In this document: in pieces, positions 33,492-42,254 of the stretch
Numbering within the stretch: position 1 is the stretch's first letter
Layout: every line of letters begins with the position of its first letter
Assembly: GCF_029323795.1 (NCBI RefSeq)
Contig: NZ_CP119758.1
Location: 1,240,001-1,304,000, forward strand
Direction of reading: 5' to 3'
Length of the DNA: 64,000 bases
Source of the DNA: Zobellia alginiliquefaciens
Lineage (GTDB): Bacteria > Bacteroidota > Bacteroidia > Flavobacteriales > Flavobacteriaceae
The notes under the pieces: model-generated
The model's database searches: none
Told to the model about the DNA's origin: nothing
The model's input: only the letters and a program-made list of their open reading frames with translations
Program-made: the position numbers and the translations under genes

Positions 33492-35201
33492 ATGGTACTG
33501 TTTCTGCTTAAATCTGCCGCTTGCCTAGCCATTTTCATGGCATTTTATAAGCTGGTCCTAGAAAACGAACGTATGCACGGTTTTAAACGCCTATATCTGA
33601 TTCTGGCCTTATTACTATCTATCACAATTCCATCTATCACTTTTGTTGAGTATGTAGAAGTTTCTTCCTTGGTCCAAGAGCCAAAAAACGGCGCAACTCC
33701 CTTAACGGAGGTGATAGCGTCAACTCCCGCCGAAGAATCCCTTAGTTTGGACACCCCAACTATTCTTCTCTCCTTATACCTGCTGGGGGTTTTGCTTTTT
33801 TCCTTTCGTTTTTTCAAAAATTTAGGAAATATTTTGGTCAACATCCGCAACAATCCAAAATTACGAATGCAGTCCTTTATAAATGTATTGCTCAAAGATG
33901 ATACGGTACCCCATACCTTTTTCAATTACATTTTCCTAAACCAAAAAGAATTTGAAGCAAGGAAAATTCCTCAAGAGGTACTGATCCATGAAACTGCACA
34001 TGCCAAGCAAAAACACAGCTTAGATATTCTTTTTATAGAATTACTCCAAGTCATCTTTTGGTTCAATCCTTTGATCTACATCATAAAAAAATGGATTAAA
34101 CTAAATCACGAATTTTTAGCCGACCAAGCCGTTCTAGATCACGGGACACCTACACCTTATTACCAACATATACTTCTCCAGTTTGCCTCATCAACAAACC
34201 GAAAAGATAATCAGTCGAGTTTGGCTAACGCCATCAATTATTCATCAATCAAAAAACGTTTTACAGTCATGAAAAAAAGAACCTCAAAAAATTCAGTGGT
34301 CTTGCGGAGTTTCTCTGCCATACCGCTAATCACAGTCCTTTTGCTTGGTTTTAGCGAACAAGTTACGTTACCCAAAGAAGAAGTTGCCTCAGCAGAAATT
34401 ATTCTAAATGACGCCACAGAAGCCGAAATAGCACAATACAATCAACTCGCCAAAAAGTACAATGCCATAGCTCAAGAGAAAAGAAAAATCACTCCCGAAA
34501 ATTTAAAAACCTTGGAGCTCATTTATCGTAAAATGTCCGAAAAACAGAAAAAAGAAGCTGAGCCTTTTCCTGAATGCCCGGAGACCCAAACCCATAAAAA
34601 ACTAGGTGCCTGTTCTGATCAAATAACAGAATACAACACATTGGCAAAAAAGTACAATGCTATGATAGTGCAAAGCGGCAACATTCACATCAGAAAAAAA
34701 GATGTGGACCGTATGCAGTATTTATACGCATTAATGACCACAAAACAACGTGCAAGTGCTGAATCATTTCCTGATTTTCCCAAACCTCCTGCACCACCGA
34801 CACCCCCAGGTCCTCCAGAAGAGGCCGTATCAATAGCAGACAGCAACATTGAAGTAGTGGTTAACGAACAACGTATAGTGAAAATTCTAGAAAATAAAGA
34901 AATATATGATGAAGTCAGTGTGGTTGAACATCTAAATCAACATACCGATGAAATAAATCCTCACATTATTAAAGCTGGTTATATACAAATGCCACCAAAT
35001 CCGCCCGAACCAAAAACCCCCTTAAAACATGCCAAAGAAATGGCTAAAAAAGATGCTGTGTTTTATCTAGAAGATGAAGAAATTACTGCGGAGAAAGCTA
35101 TTAAAATCCTAAAGAAAAATAAAAACATCAATATCGATAGCCGAAGTAAAAAAGGCCAAAAGCCTCAGGTACGATTATCCGTTAAACCCATTGAAATTTA
35201 A
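33492..35201 (+). CDS. M56 family (BlaR1-like) membrane metallopeptidase
   Basis: 569 aa. Membrane helices at the N-terminus and near 90 and 280, with the zinc motif HETAH in LIHETAHAKQKHSLD at about residue 166 (second ligand Glu in the FLADQAV helix). The usual penicillin-binding sensor domain is replaced by a periplasmic tail with two related segments at about 311-365 and 376-432 (both YNxLAKKYNA ... ESFP/EPFP), a proline-rich stretch, and a charged C-terminus. Partner of the BlaI repressor just upstream; the signal it senses is unknown. Confidence 0.9.
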   Translation: MVLFLLKSAACLAIFMAFYKLVLENERMHGFKRLYLILALLLSITIPSITFVEYVEVSSLVQEPKNGATPLTEVIASTPAEESLSLDTPTILLSLYLLGVLLFSFRFFKNLGNILVNIRNNPKLRMQSFINVLLKDDTVPHTFFNYIFLNQKEFEARKIPQEVLIHETAHAKQKHSLDILFIELLQVIFWFNPLIYIIKKWIKLNHEFLADQAVLDHGTPTPYYQHILLQFASSTNRKDNQSSLANAINYSSIKKRFTVMKKRTSKNSVVLRSFSAIPLITVLLLGFSEQVTLPKEEVASAEIILNDATEAEIAQYNQLAKKYNAIAQEKRKITPENLKTLELIYRKMSEKQKKEAEPFPECPETQTHKKLGACSDQITEYNTLAKKYNAMIVQSGNIHIRKKDVDRMQYLYALMTTKQRASAESFPDFPKPPAPPTPPGPPEEAVSIADSNIEVVVNEQRIVKILENKEIYDEVSVVEHLNQHTDEINPHIIKAGYIQMPPNPPEPKTPLKHAKEMAKKDAVFYLEDEEITAEKAIKILKKNKNINIDSRSKKGQKPQVRLSVKPIEI

Positions 35202-35227
35202 AGCTGACCAGCACCAAACTATGTCTT

Positions 35228-35256
35228 AAAGCCTTCTAAATAGAAGGCTTTTTTTG
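35228..35256 (+). terminator. Rho-independent terminator after the BlaI-M56 operon
   Basis: AAAGCCTTCT / AGAAGGCTTT stem with a 4-nt loop followed by a long T run, 26 nt past the M56 stop. Confidence 0.85.
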
Positions 35257-35332
35257 TAACAAAAATCGTAACTTACGTCTAATTCATCATCAATCAGCCC
35301 AGAGATGGGTATCATCAAAAAAATCGGACATC

Positions 35333-36433
35333 ATGGTACAGCAATTTTTTATCCTCTGCTCAGGGGCGGACACCGCCATCCTAAAAACCTGTTCACAAGG
35401 TGAACAGAACAAATATGCCGGCATTGGCGCAACCGTTTTCTTTACGGCACTCATGGCTTTTATTGCCAGTAGCTATGCTCTTTATACTGTTTTTGACAAT
35501 GCGTATACCGCCATTTTCTTCGGACTCATTTGGGGACTGTTGATTTTTAACCTAGATCGCTTTATTGTTTCCACCATTAAAAAACGAGACAAATTTGGCA
35601 ATGAACTGTTACAGGCGCTACCCCGTCTGATATTAGCAGTTATCATTGCCGTGGTCATTTCAAAACCCTTGGAAATGAAAATTTTTGAAAAGGAAATTAA
35701 CCAAGTTTTACTAGAGCAAAAGAATAAAATGACGTTGGCCAACAAAAACCAATTAGCCTTGCAATACACTCCGGCTATTGAAAAGTTAAATACGGATATT
35801 ACCTCCTTAAAAAATGAAATTACCGCCAAACAAGCCGAAACAGATGCCCTTTACAGCACATATATTACCGAAGCGGAAGGCACTTCAGGTACTTTTAAAC
35901 TAGGAAAAGGACCTGTTTATGAAGAAAAACGCCAAAAACATGATGCTGCACTGGCTGAGCTCAATACACTAAAGGAAACCAATGCCCAGAAAATCTCCGA
36001 AATTGAAAGTCAGATTTTGGATTTAAATACGGAATATACGGATGTGGTCAAAGATTCCCAACCTGTAATAGACGGCTTTGATGGACTCATGGCACGTATC
36101 AATGCGTTGAACGAGCTGCCTTGGTGGCCCTCTTTTTTCATCTTTCTACTCTTCTTAGCTATTGAGACTTCGCCAATTATTGCCAAGCTTCTCTCCCCAA
36201 AAGGCACTTACGATGTAAAACTGGAAGAAGAGGAAAGTATGGTCAACACTTGGGCTTTGCAAAAAATACAACAGCGAGAACAGCTACTGCTTGCCGATAC
36301 GTCATTGAACGAAAAAATCTACAATGAAATTAAGCGAGAAGAAGAGGTGTACGCCTACAAAAAGAAAAAAGCGGAAGAATTATTAAAGTTACAAGCAGAT
36401 GCATTTCGCGATTTGCAAGTCAAGCAACTATAA
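35333..36433 (+). CDS. DUF4407 domain membrane protein
   Basis: 366 aa. Three N-terminal helices (FFTALMAFIASSYALYTVF, FFGLIWGLLIFNLDRFIV, LILAVIIAVVIS), a long coiled-coil-like region at about 120-245 rich in Lys/Glu (LNTDITSLKNEITAKQAE), a further helix (FFIFLLFLAIETSPIIAKLL) and a charged C-terminal helix. The topology fits DUF4407. Function unknown. Monocistronic; convergent with the Hpt gene 5 nt away. Confidence 0.85.
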   Translation: MVQQFFILCSGADTAILKTCSQGEQNKYAGIGATVFFTALMAFIASSYALYTVFDNAYTAIFFGLIWGLLIFNLDRFIVSTIKKRDKFGNELLQALPRLILAVIIAVVISKPLEMKIFEKEINQVLLEQKNKMTLANKNQLALQYTPAIEKLNTDITSLKNEITAKQAETDALYSTYITEAEGTSGTFKLGKGPVYEEKRQKHDAALAELNTLKETNAQKISEIESQILDLNTEYTDVVKDSQPVIDGFDGLMARINALNELPWWPSFFIFLLFLAIETSPIIAKLLSPKGTYDVKLEEEESMVNTWALQKIQQREQLLLADTSLNEKIYNEIKREEEVYAYKKKKAEELLKLQADAFRDLQVKQL

Positions 36434-36438
36434 CCAAC

Positions 36439-36795
36439 CTAATCTACAACAATAAGTTCTAGAAAGACATTTATTTTTTTCAAGACCTGCTTAAAATCCT
36501 CATCATAAGAGGCATCACCTGCGTGTAGTCGTTCTTTATGTTCTTCGGCAAAAATGAAGGTTTTTTCCATGCCCAAAACACTGATTTTGTATTTTAATTT
36601 GTGAACGATTTCAGCTGCGGCCCTAGGCTCGTCTAACTTTATATGGTAAAGGTATTTACCCAAATCCCATGAGAATTCAGATTTTAAAAGGGTAACAAAT
36701 TTACGTTCAAATTCAAGGTCGCGAGCCCCTACTAGGTTTTCTACGTAGTTTAAACTCGGTCTTTCTCCTTTATAGCCCTCAAAATCTTCCATCAA
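36439..36795 (-). CDS. Hpt (histidine phosphotransfer) domain protein
   Basis: 118 aa single-domain protein. The phospho-accepting His is in AAAEIVHKLKYKISVLGM, which fits the HxLK(G/Y)xxxxxG pattern of Hpt four-helix bundles. It would relay phosphate between a hybrid kinase and a response regulator; neither is encoded in this window, so it is an orphan here. Confidence 0.75.
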   Translation of the reverse strand: MMEDFEGYKGERPSLNYVENLVGARDLEFERKFVTLLKSEFSWDLGKYLYHIKLDEPRAAAEIVHKLKYKISVLGMEKTFIFAEEHKERLHAGDASYDEDFKQVLKKINVFLELIVVD

Positions 36796-37059
36796 TCTAC
36801 CTCTGTATAAGCTTTATTGTTATTCTCTATCGACTTAATAAAGGTAAGAATTCTACTACCTTTATTTTATTGTTTGTTGTGAAACCGTCAAAAAAATACG
36901 TTACCACATGAAAAAAAGATGTTTGTCCGTAAAATAAGATTTAAAAAATGTGATTAAAGTACTAAATCACAATTGGTATACAGGTATGTTTTTTAGACCT
37001 CTATCCTATAGACCATCTAAGTTATCTCTATTCACTTTACGTTCATCCTCAAAATTCAC

Positions 37060-38061
37060 CTAGTTGCCCCAAATACGCTCCCAAAGCGCAGCTAACAACT
37101 TCTTAGCGTCCCTGCTATACTTTGGCATTTCACGAACTGAAAGTCCGTTTTCCGTGGGTTGCAATTCGTAAGAAAAAGTAAATCGTGTTTCGTTCGGGTC
37201 CATACTTATCAACCCAAAGCGAAGGTCATTAAAATAGAGTTTGCCCTCTTTCTGGGTAATGGTATACCAACCTTCGGTTATGTCAATAAGCCGTTGAATT
37301 TTTTTATCGGATTTTAAATCGCCTAAAAGCTGGTGATTTTTAGGATAGGAAGTATACTCAATTTCTTTGGTGTCGTAAAACGAATAATTGCCAATGAGAT
37401 AGGCTTTCTCTGTATCTACATTGGCCGTCCATAAAACTGAATTAAACGGTGTGGATCTAGTATCTATATTTTCATGCGCTATGCCATGTTTTTCCAAACT
37501 AGCCGAAAATTCTTGAAAAGCAAACCATTTTAAAATCAAGGTTGTAGCCAAATACGCCGTACTCACCGTTAACCCTAGCCGATTGTACCTTTTTCGTTTT
37601 GGCGATGTTCTTTTTTGGCACATGGCCATGATCAAGAATATCAGAAAAGGCAGGGTATATAAAGGGTCTATGACAAAAATACTTTGAAACGCTAACCGGG
37701 TTTTAAAAGGCCAGAAAAGCTGTGTTCCCCAAGTGGTAAAAGCATCCAAAATGGGGTGTGTGAACATACCCCAAAACATCAATAGCGACCAATCTTTGAA
37801 CGTGGCCTCACTCTTCCGCTCAATTTTAGAAATAAGCCAACCAAATAGAGGGGCAAAGAGAATAGAAAAGAAAATAGAATGACTAAACCCACGATGCATC
37901 TCTGTAGCGGTAACCGTATCAAAAAAGTAACGCGCCACAATATCTAAATCAGGAATGGTACCGGCTATCGCCCCATAAAGCGCAGCTTTATTACCAACTT
38001 TCTTTCCTAAGACGGCTTCGCCGACTGCGGCACCTAAAACGATTTGGGTTAGAGAATCCAT
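37060..38061 (-). CDS. YdjM-like membrane-bound metal-dependent hydrolase
   Basis: 333 aa. Family motifs: DSLTQIVLGAAVGEAVLG, the Asp pair in GTIPDLDI, the HRGFSHS block and HPILDAFTTWGTQLF, all within four to five membrane helices. Enzymatic activity of the family (DUF457/YdjM) is not established. The start codon sits directly against a six-copy CCAACAA repeat, and the membrane MutS gene ends 53 nt upstream in the same direction. Confidence 0.88.
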   Translation of the reverse strand: MDSLTQIVLGAAVGEAVLGKKVGNKAALYGAIAGTIPDLDIVARYFFDTVTATEMHRGFSHSIFFSILFAPLFGWLISKIERKSEATFKDWSLLMFWGMFTHPILDAFTTWGTQLFWPFKTRLAFQSIFVIDPLYTLPFLIFLIMAMCQKRTSPKRKRYNRLGLTVSTAYLATTLILKWFAFQEFSASLEKHGIAHENIDTRSTPFNSVLWTANVDTEKAYLIGNYSFYDTKEIEYTSYPKNHQLLGDLKSDKKIQRLIDITEGWYTITQKEGKLYFNDLRFGLISMDPNETRFTFSYELQPTENGLSVREMPKYSRDAKKLLAALWERIWGN

Positions 38062-38102
38062 TGTTGGTTGTTGGTTGTTGGTTGTTGGTTGTTGGTTGTT
38101 GG
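38061..38102 (-). repeat. Heptanucleotide tandem repeat (CCAACAA)6 against the start codon
   Basis: Six perfect copies of TTGTTGG on the + strand (CCAACAA on the minus strand). The last A of the array is the A of the YdjM-like gene's ATG, so the entire 5' leader next to the start is repeat. A change of one unit moves upstream signals by 7 nt. Confidence 0.9.
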
Positions 38103-38113
38103 TTAAGAAAAAA

Positions 38114-39895
38114 TTATTCTACGATTTCCATTTTTTTCAACAAGAAGGACGCATTCATATTTTGGCAAATTCCGTCTTTGAACTTATAATCAAAATGGAG
38201 CTCGTTATTAATTATTTCAGCATCAAAATAATGGTTCTCCACCTGTGGTAACGTATCCGCCACCTCACAAAGGCTTAAATCGTGGGTAGCGATAATTCCC
38301 GTAGATCTAGAAGCAACTAAACGCTCAACAAACTTACGGCTTCCTTCCGCCTTGTCAGTACTATTGGTTCCTTTTAGAATTTCATCTAAAACAATGAAAT
38401 AACGATCGTTCTGAATTTCATCAACAATGAATTTTAATCGTTTGAGCTCCGAAAAGAAATACGACTCATCATCCGTTAACGAATCTGTCGTTCGCATACT
38501 GGTAATCAACTTTATTGGCGAATAATCTACTTGTTTCGCGCATAGCGGAAGTCCAACATTCGCCATTACTATCTGTAATGAAACCGTACGTAAAAAGGTA
38601 CTCTTACCTGCCATGTTGGCTCCGGTAACGATAAAGAACTGTTCGCGGTCAATTTCAAAATCGTTCAAAACACTCTTCTCAGGATTCAGCAAAGGATGTC
38701 CAGCTCCAGTAGATTTGAGAATCACAGCATCCGAATTGATATATGGAAAAGTATATTCGGGATGATTGAAAGCAAAATTACCTAAGCTATTATATGCATC
38801 GAAAAAAGCGATGGTATCAAACCATTTTTTTACGAAATCACCATGTTTGGCAATCCATTTTTCAATCTCATAGCAGTGTGTTAGGGTGCGTAAAAAGAAA
38901 CCATTCCCCAGAAAAAGGTAAATAATATTGTTGTTCTTATCTAGGCTATTTAACTGTTTTGAAAACTGAGCAATTATCAATGAGGTCTTCTCCTGATCCC
39001 GTAGCACATTACTTCTCAGTTCTTTTAGATAATCCGATTTGAACTCAGTATCCTCAATCAAAGTAAGTAACTTGTTGTATTGCTGAAACGTACTCTGCAC
39101 TTTTGAAGCATCTCCGCCAAGGGAAGTAATCTTCTTGGTATAGATTCCTGTAATCCCCATACCTACGACCAACCAAAGAACCAACATTGATTCCGGAACG
39201 AAATCCAGAAAATAAAGCACGAATAACAACACTGAAACTCCCGAAAAAACATAGGGCAAATAGCGCATTACTTTTGGGACAAAAGACAGATAGCCCGTTA
39301 ACCATTTTACAATAGTATCGGTATTACCCTCCGTTTGGGTTAGCGATGCGGTGGCAGAAAAATTCTGTCGCCATTGTGGCATTTTACCAAGTTCTTTTAT
39401 AGCCTCTTGCTTCTCCTCAATATTATCGATGTTATTCGCCTTAAATAGTCCGGCAAAAGTCTCGGCACCTTGTTTTAAAGCTGTACGGTTAGCATACTGA
39501 AAAAAGGAACCTCTACCAAAAAGATCTATATCTTGACTGAAATAGTGCAAAGGGTCTTTAAATTCGTCACCTTCTGGTAAATCATGAAAATCACGATTTA
39601 ATACCTTTAATTCCGTACGATTGATTTGTAATAACGCCAATAACCTATCACGCTTGTATTGTAAACCTGAATGTCTAGTCACCAAAAACAAAAAAAGAAC
39701 AATAGTGACCAGCAAGACGGCCAAAACCCATTTGGTATCACCAAAGGTGAAATAAATAGCAAAACCTGCTAAAACAAATATGGCCAAACGCAACATACTG
39801 GAAGCAAAGAGCAGCTTCTTAATTTGTGAAAGTTCCTTGGTGTATTTTTCAATCTCACCATTATAAAAAGAGTGTAATTCCTGCATATATCCCAC
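38114..39895 (-). CDS. Membrane-anchored MutS-family ATPase
   Basis: 593 aa. It lacks the MutS mismatch-recognition domain. Instead there are two N-terminal helices (LRLAIFVLAGFAIYFTF, WVLAVLLVTIVLFLFLV) and two central ones (VLLFVLYFLDFV, LVLWLVVGMGITGIYT). The C-terminal 190 residues form the MutS ATPase: Walker A TGANMAGKSTFLRT, Walker B FIVLDEILKGTNSTD, and the switch His in IIATHDLSL. It belongs to the membrane MutS-like group common in Bacteroidota. A role in mismatch repair is not supported; function unknown. Confidence 0.88.
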   Translation of the reverse strand: MGYMQELHSFYNGEIEKYTKELSQIKKLLFASSMLRLAIFVLAGFAIYFTFGDTKWVLAVLLVTIVLFLFLVTRHSGLQYKRDRLLALLQINRTELKVLNRDFHDLPEGDEFKDPLHYFSQDIDLFGRGSFFQYANRTALKQGAETFAGLFKANNIDNIEEKQEAIKELGKMPQWRQNFSATASLTQTEGNTDTIVKWLTGYLSFVPKVMRYLPYVFSGVSVLLFVLYFLDFVPESMLVLWLVVGMGITGIYTKKITSLGGDASKVQSTFQQYNKLLTLIEDTEFKSDYLKELRSNVLRDQEKTSLIIAQFSKQLNSLDKNNNIIYLFLGNGFFLRTLTHCYEIEKWIAKHGDFVKKWFDTIAFFDAYNSLGNFAFNHPEYTFPYINSDAVILKSTGAGHPLLNPEKSVLNDFEIDREQFFIVTGANMAGKSTFLRTVSLQIVMANVGLPLCAKQVDYSPIKLITSMRTTDSLTDDESYFFSELKRLKFIVDEIQNDRYFIVLDEILKGTNSTDKAEGSRKFVERLVASRSTGIIATHDLSLCEVADTLPQVENHYFDAEIINNELHFDYKFKDGICQNMNASFLLKKMEIVE

Positions 39896-39924
39896 ACGGG
39901 TTTTAACTAAACCGAAGAAACGAT

Positions 39925-40284
39925 TTACGAAAGTGCATCGTACTCCGTTCTGAGCTTTTTAGTAAATTTTGAAATGACCAAATCATATGAATGATCAATA
40001 AGTTCTGTTATTAAATTTGGTGGAAGTTGGTCTAACAGAAGTGTGTTCCAATGCACTTTGCTCATATGGTAACCTGGTATGATATGGCCATCATGCTCTT
40101 CCCGTAAAGTAACCGCACTATCTGGGTCGCATTTTAAATTTACCTGAGAAGGAAGACGTTCCAAAGCACAAAGCGCGAACATTTTGCCCATAACCTTAAA
40201 AACCAATGTTTTCTCATCAAAAGGAAACGTTTCCGTTACTCCTTTCTTTGCGATACAATAGTCTCTAAATAGTTCAATGTTCAT
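39925..40284 (-). CDS. MmcQ/YjbR family protein
   Basis: 119 aa, the normal family length, CyaY-like fold. Signature blocks: VTETFPFDEKTLVFKVMGKM, VNLKCDP and GYHMSKVHWNTLLL. Often called DNA-binding, but the biochemical role is poorly defined. Small cytoplasmic protein in a run of minus-strand genes. Confidence 0.88.
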   Translation of the reverse strand: MNIELFRDYCIAKKGVTETFPFDEKTLVFKVMGKMFALCALERLPSQVNLKCDPDSAVTLREEHDGHIIPGYHMSKVHWNTLLLDQLPPNLITELIDHSYDLVISKFTKKLRTEYDALS

Positions 40285-40314
40285 CTTATATACTCCTTAT
40301 TTCACTTCTTGATT

Positions 40315-40845
40315 TCACTTCTTGTCAATCAATTTCTCCATAGACGACCAATGGTACCTTACCTTCATAATTGGCTTATCACCTATATCATTACCTTCAA
40401 CGGTTTCAAGACGTTTGCCTCCTTGACGCTCGTAAAACCGTAGTGCGGCCTCGTTACTTTCAAGCACCCACAAATACAGTCCTGAATTGGGTTCCCTATC
40501 CTGAACTTCCTTGGCTATTAGTGACATTAGGCGTTTACCAATGCCCATGCCCTGAACATCTTTTGATACATGAAGATTATCTAACAGCGTACCAAAATCA
40601 TCGTCCACGTCAAAAAAAGCACAAACAAAGCCTACTAAATCACCTCCTTTTTCTGCAACGATTACGGTCTGCCGCGATAACGGGTTCTCCAATCTATCAT
40701 GCCAGATTTTTTCTCTTTCACCCAGTGCAAGTTCATCTAAATACGCATCACTAAATGCGCCTCTATAATTTTCTTGCCAACTTTTTACATGAAGACCGGC
40801 TATGGAAACGGCATCACCTAACGTAGCCGTTCTGTACGCTACCAT
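40315..40845 (-). CDS. GNAT family N-acetyltransferase
   Basis: 176 aa. GNAT core: motif D/A around DNLHVSKDVQGMGIGKRLM (acetyl-CoA pyrophosphate loop GMGIGK) and motif B with LWVLESNEAALRFYERQGG. Substrate unknown. The next gene (Dabb) ends 5 nt upstream in the same direction, so the two are co-transcribed. Confidence 0.9.
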   Translation of the reverse strand: MVAYRTATLGDAVSIAGLHVKSWQENYRGAFSDAYLDELALGEREKIWHDRLENPLSRQTVIVAEKGGDLVGFVCAFFDVDDDFGTLLDNLHVSKDVQGMGIGKRLMSLIAKEVQDREPNSGLYLWVLESNEAALRFYERQGGKRLETVEGNDIGDKPIMKVRYHWSSMEKLIDKK

Positions 40846-40850
40846 GCGCC

Positions 40851-41249
40851 TTATTGGATACCCTTAGAATCGTAAACGATTACTTTCTCCCATAAATCAC
40901 TAGACTCTTCAATAAATACCTTGTGCGGAGCCTCATCCTGATAATTTTGTTGCGCCTCTGCAGATTCAAAAGAAACAATCAACGAGTAGGTAAACGAACC
41001 ATCTACAACATCACGGCTTGCTTTTGGGGGCATACCTATAAAGCTTGTCTTTGCGTATTTTGAATTATCTAGAAACTTCTGTAACGATTTTTCAAAAGTA
41101 GCTCTAGCCTCTTTGCTATCCGGATCCTTAAACCAAAAGTATACGGTATGGGCAAAATGGGGGTCAAATTCTCTCATGTCATTCTCTGTTTGGCCATTAG
41201 CGGTAATGGCTAGGGTTAAAAATAATATTGCAATCGTAAGTGTTCTCAT
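40851..41249 (-). CDS. Exported Dabb (stress-responsive A/B barrel) domain protein
   Basis: 132 aa. Signal peptide MRTLTIAILFLTLAITANGQ. The Dabb dimeric alpha/beta barrel is visible in HTVYFWFKDPDS at its start and YSLIVSFESAEAQQNYQDEA, ending HKVFIEESSDLWEKVIVYD. Exported members are common in Bacteroidota; function unknown. Confidence 0.85.
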   Translation of the reverse strand: MRTLTIAILFLTLAITANGQTENDMREFDPHFAHTVYFWFKDPDSKEARATFEKSLQKFLDNSKYAKTSFIGMPPKASRDVVDGSFTYSLIVSFESAEAQQNYQDEAPHKVFIEESSDLWEKVIVYDSKGIQ

Positions 41250-41277
41250 AATTGATGTATTGAATTAAATATCCTAA

Positions 41278-41901
41278 TTAATCTTCTAGCATTTCTTTTT
41301 GTTTTTCAGTGACTTCCAAAGCCGTGTAATCTAATTTCCACCCTATGGTTTCCACTATTTTCTCTATTAATAAAACGGCCTGAATAGCTTCCTTCCTTGC
41401 GGTTTGCATCAGTCCACTTTGTGGAATTTTCTCTCGTATGTGTTGCTTCGCCTCTTTGTTCAATAAAGTTAAATCTTCCGAAGAAAAAAAATTGAACATA
41501 CCACTTTGAATATCGTAAAACTGAATATCAGGTTCAATAGATAGTACTTCAGGCTCGGGAAAATGGGTCAGGATAATCTTTTTATTCTCATTATCCGCTT
41601 TGATTTTTATCTTTTTTAGGTCATAACCTATATGGGCCTTGGCATTGATTACAAGCAGTGCTTTTTTCTTGCTGCTCACCAAACTCATAAACCGCTCCTT
41701 AATATTTTCGTAGCGGTAGATTTCTGCAAAATCACCCTCAACGGAAACCAGTTTGCATACACTTTCTATTTTTTCTACCAATACAGTAGATTGGTGCTTT
41801 GTGATTTCTTTACTTTTCTTCTGTCTAATAAAAGAATACACCCAATACATGAGAATAGCCCCTAGAACCAGACCTAAAAAAGTATCGAAAATATTATCCA
41901 T
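41278..41901 (-). CDS. DUF4230 domain protein, membrane-anchored
   Basis: 207 aa. A single N-terminal helix (IFDTFLGLVLGAILMYWVYSFI) followed by a soluble domain with the DUF4230 pattern: LVEKIESVCKLVSVEGDFAEI, ALLVINAKAHIGYDL, and a final helical part. Function unknown. The DUF4260 gene ends 2 nt upstream. Confidence 0.83.
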   Translation of the reverse strand: MDNIFDTFLGLVLGAILMYWVYSFIRQKKSKEITKHQSTVLVEKIESVCKLVSVEGDFAEIYRYENIKERFMSLVSSKKKALLVINAKAHIGYDLKKIKIKADNENKKIILTHFPEPEVLSIEPDIQFYDIQSGMFNFFSSEDLTLLNKEAKQHIREKIPQSGLMQTARKEAIQAVLLIEKIVETIGWKLDYTALEVTEKQKEMLED

Positions 41902-41903
41902 TG

Positions 41904-42254
41904 TTATTTTCCTATTTCCCCTAAGTGGGTAAATTTAAATCCTTTATCATATTTGAGGCCATAACCAAAAATACGATCCATGGCAGCATGCGAAAATAAG
42001 ATAATCCCAGCCAACTGCACAATCGGTTCCGAAAGATACGCCCCAATTACATAGATGACAAGAGCAATGCCCTTATGATGAAAAATATTATAGGTGATAG
42101 CTCCTTCTTTATTTCCCAAAAGATAGCCCAACATGCCAATATCCGGAGCTAATATTAAAACCACAAACCACCACCAAGCGTAAGACAAAAGACTAAAAAG
42201 GTATACTCCAAAAAGGAACATAACCAATTCTTCCATCTTTAACACCTTACTCAT
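41904..42254 (-). CDS. DUF4260 domain membrane protein
   Basis: 116 aa with four hydrophobic helices. DUF4260 signature: APDIGMLGYLLG, YNIFHHKG, and HAAMDRIFGYGLKY near the end. Function unknown. Overlaps the preceding cyclase-family gene by 4 nt, so translation is probably coupled. Confidence 0.87.
   Translation of the reverse strand: MSKVLKMEELVMFLFGVYLFSLLSYAWWWFVVLILAPDIGMLGYLLGNKEGAITYNIFHHKGIALVIYVIGAYLSEPIVQLAGIILFSHAAMDRIFGYGLKYDKGFKFTHLGEIGK

Noticed and set aside
38114-39895. Assignment as the DNA mismatch repair protein MutS (or MutS2).
   Set aside because: No mismatch-recognition, connector or Smr domain and several membrane helices; only the ATPase domain is shared.
40371-40754. 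127-aa open frame antisense to the GNAT gene.
   Set aside because: Cys/His-rich composition typical of a reverse-frame shadow; the GNAT gene explains the region.
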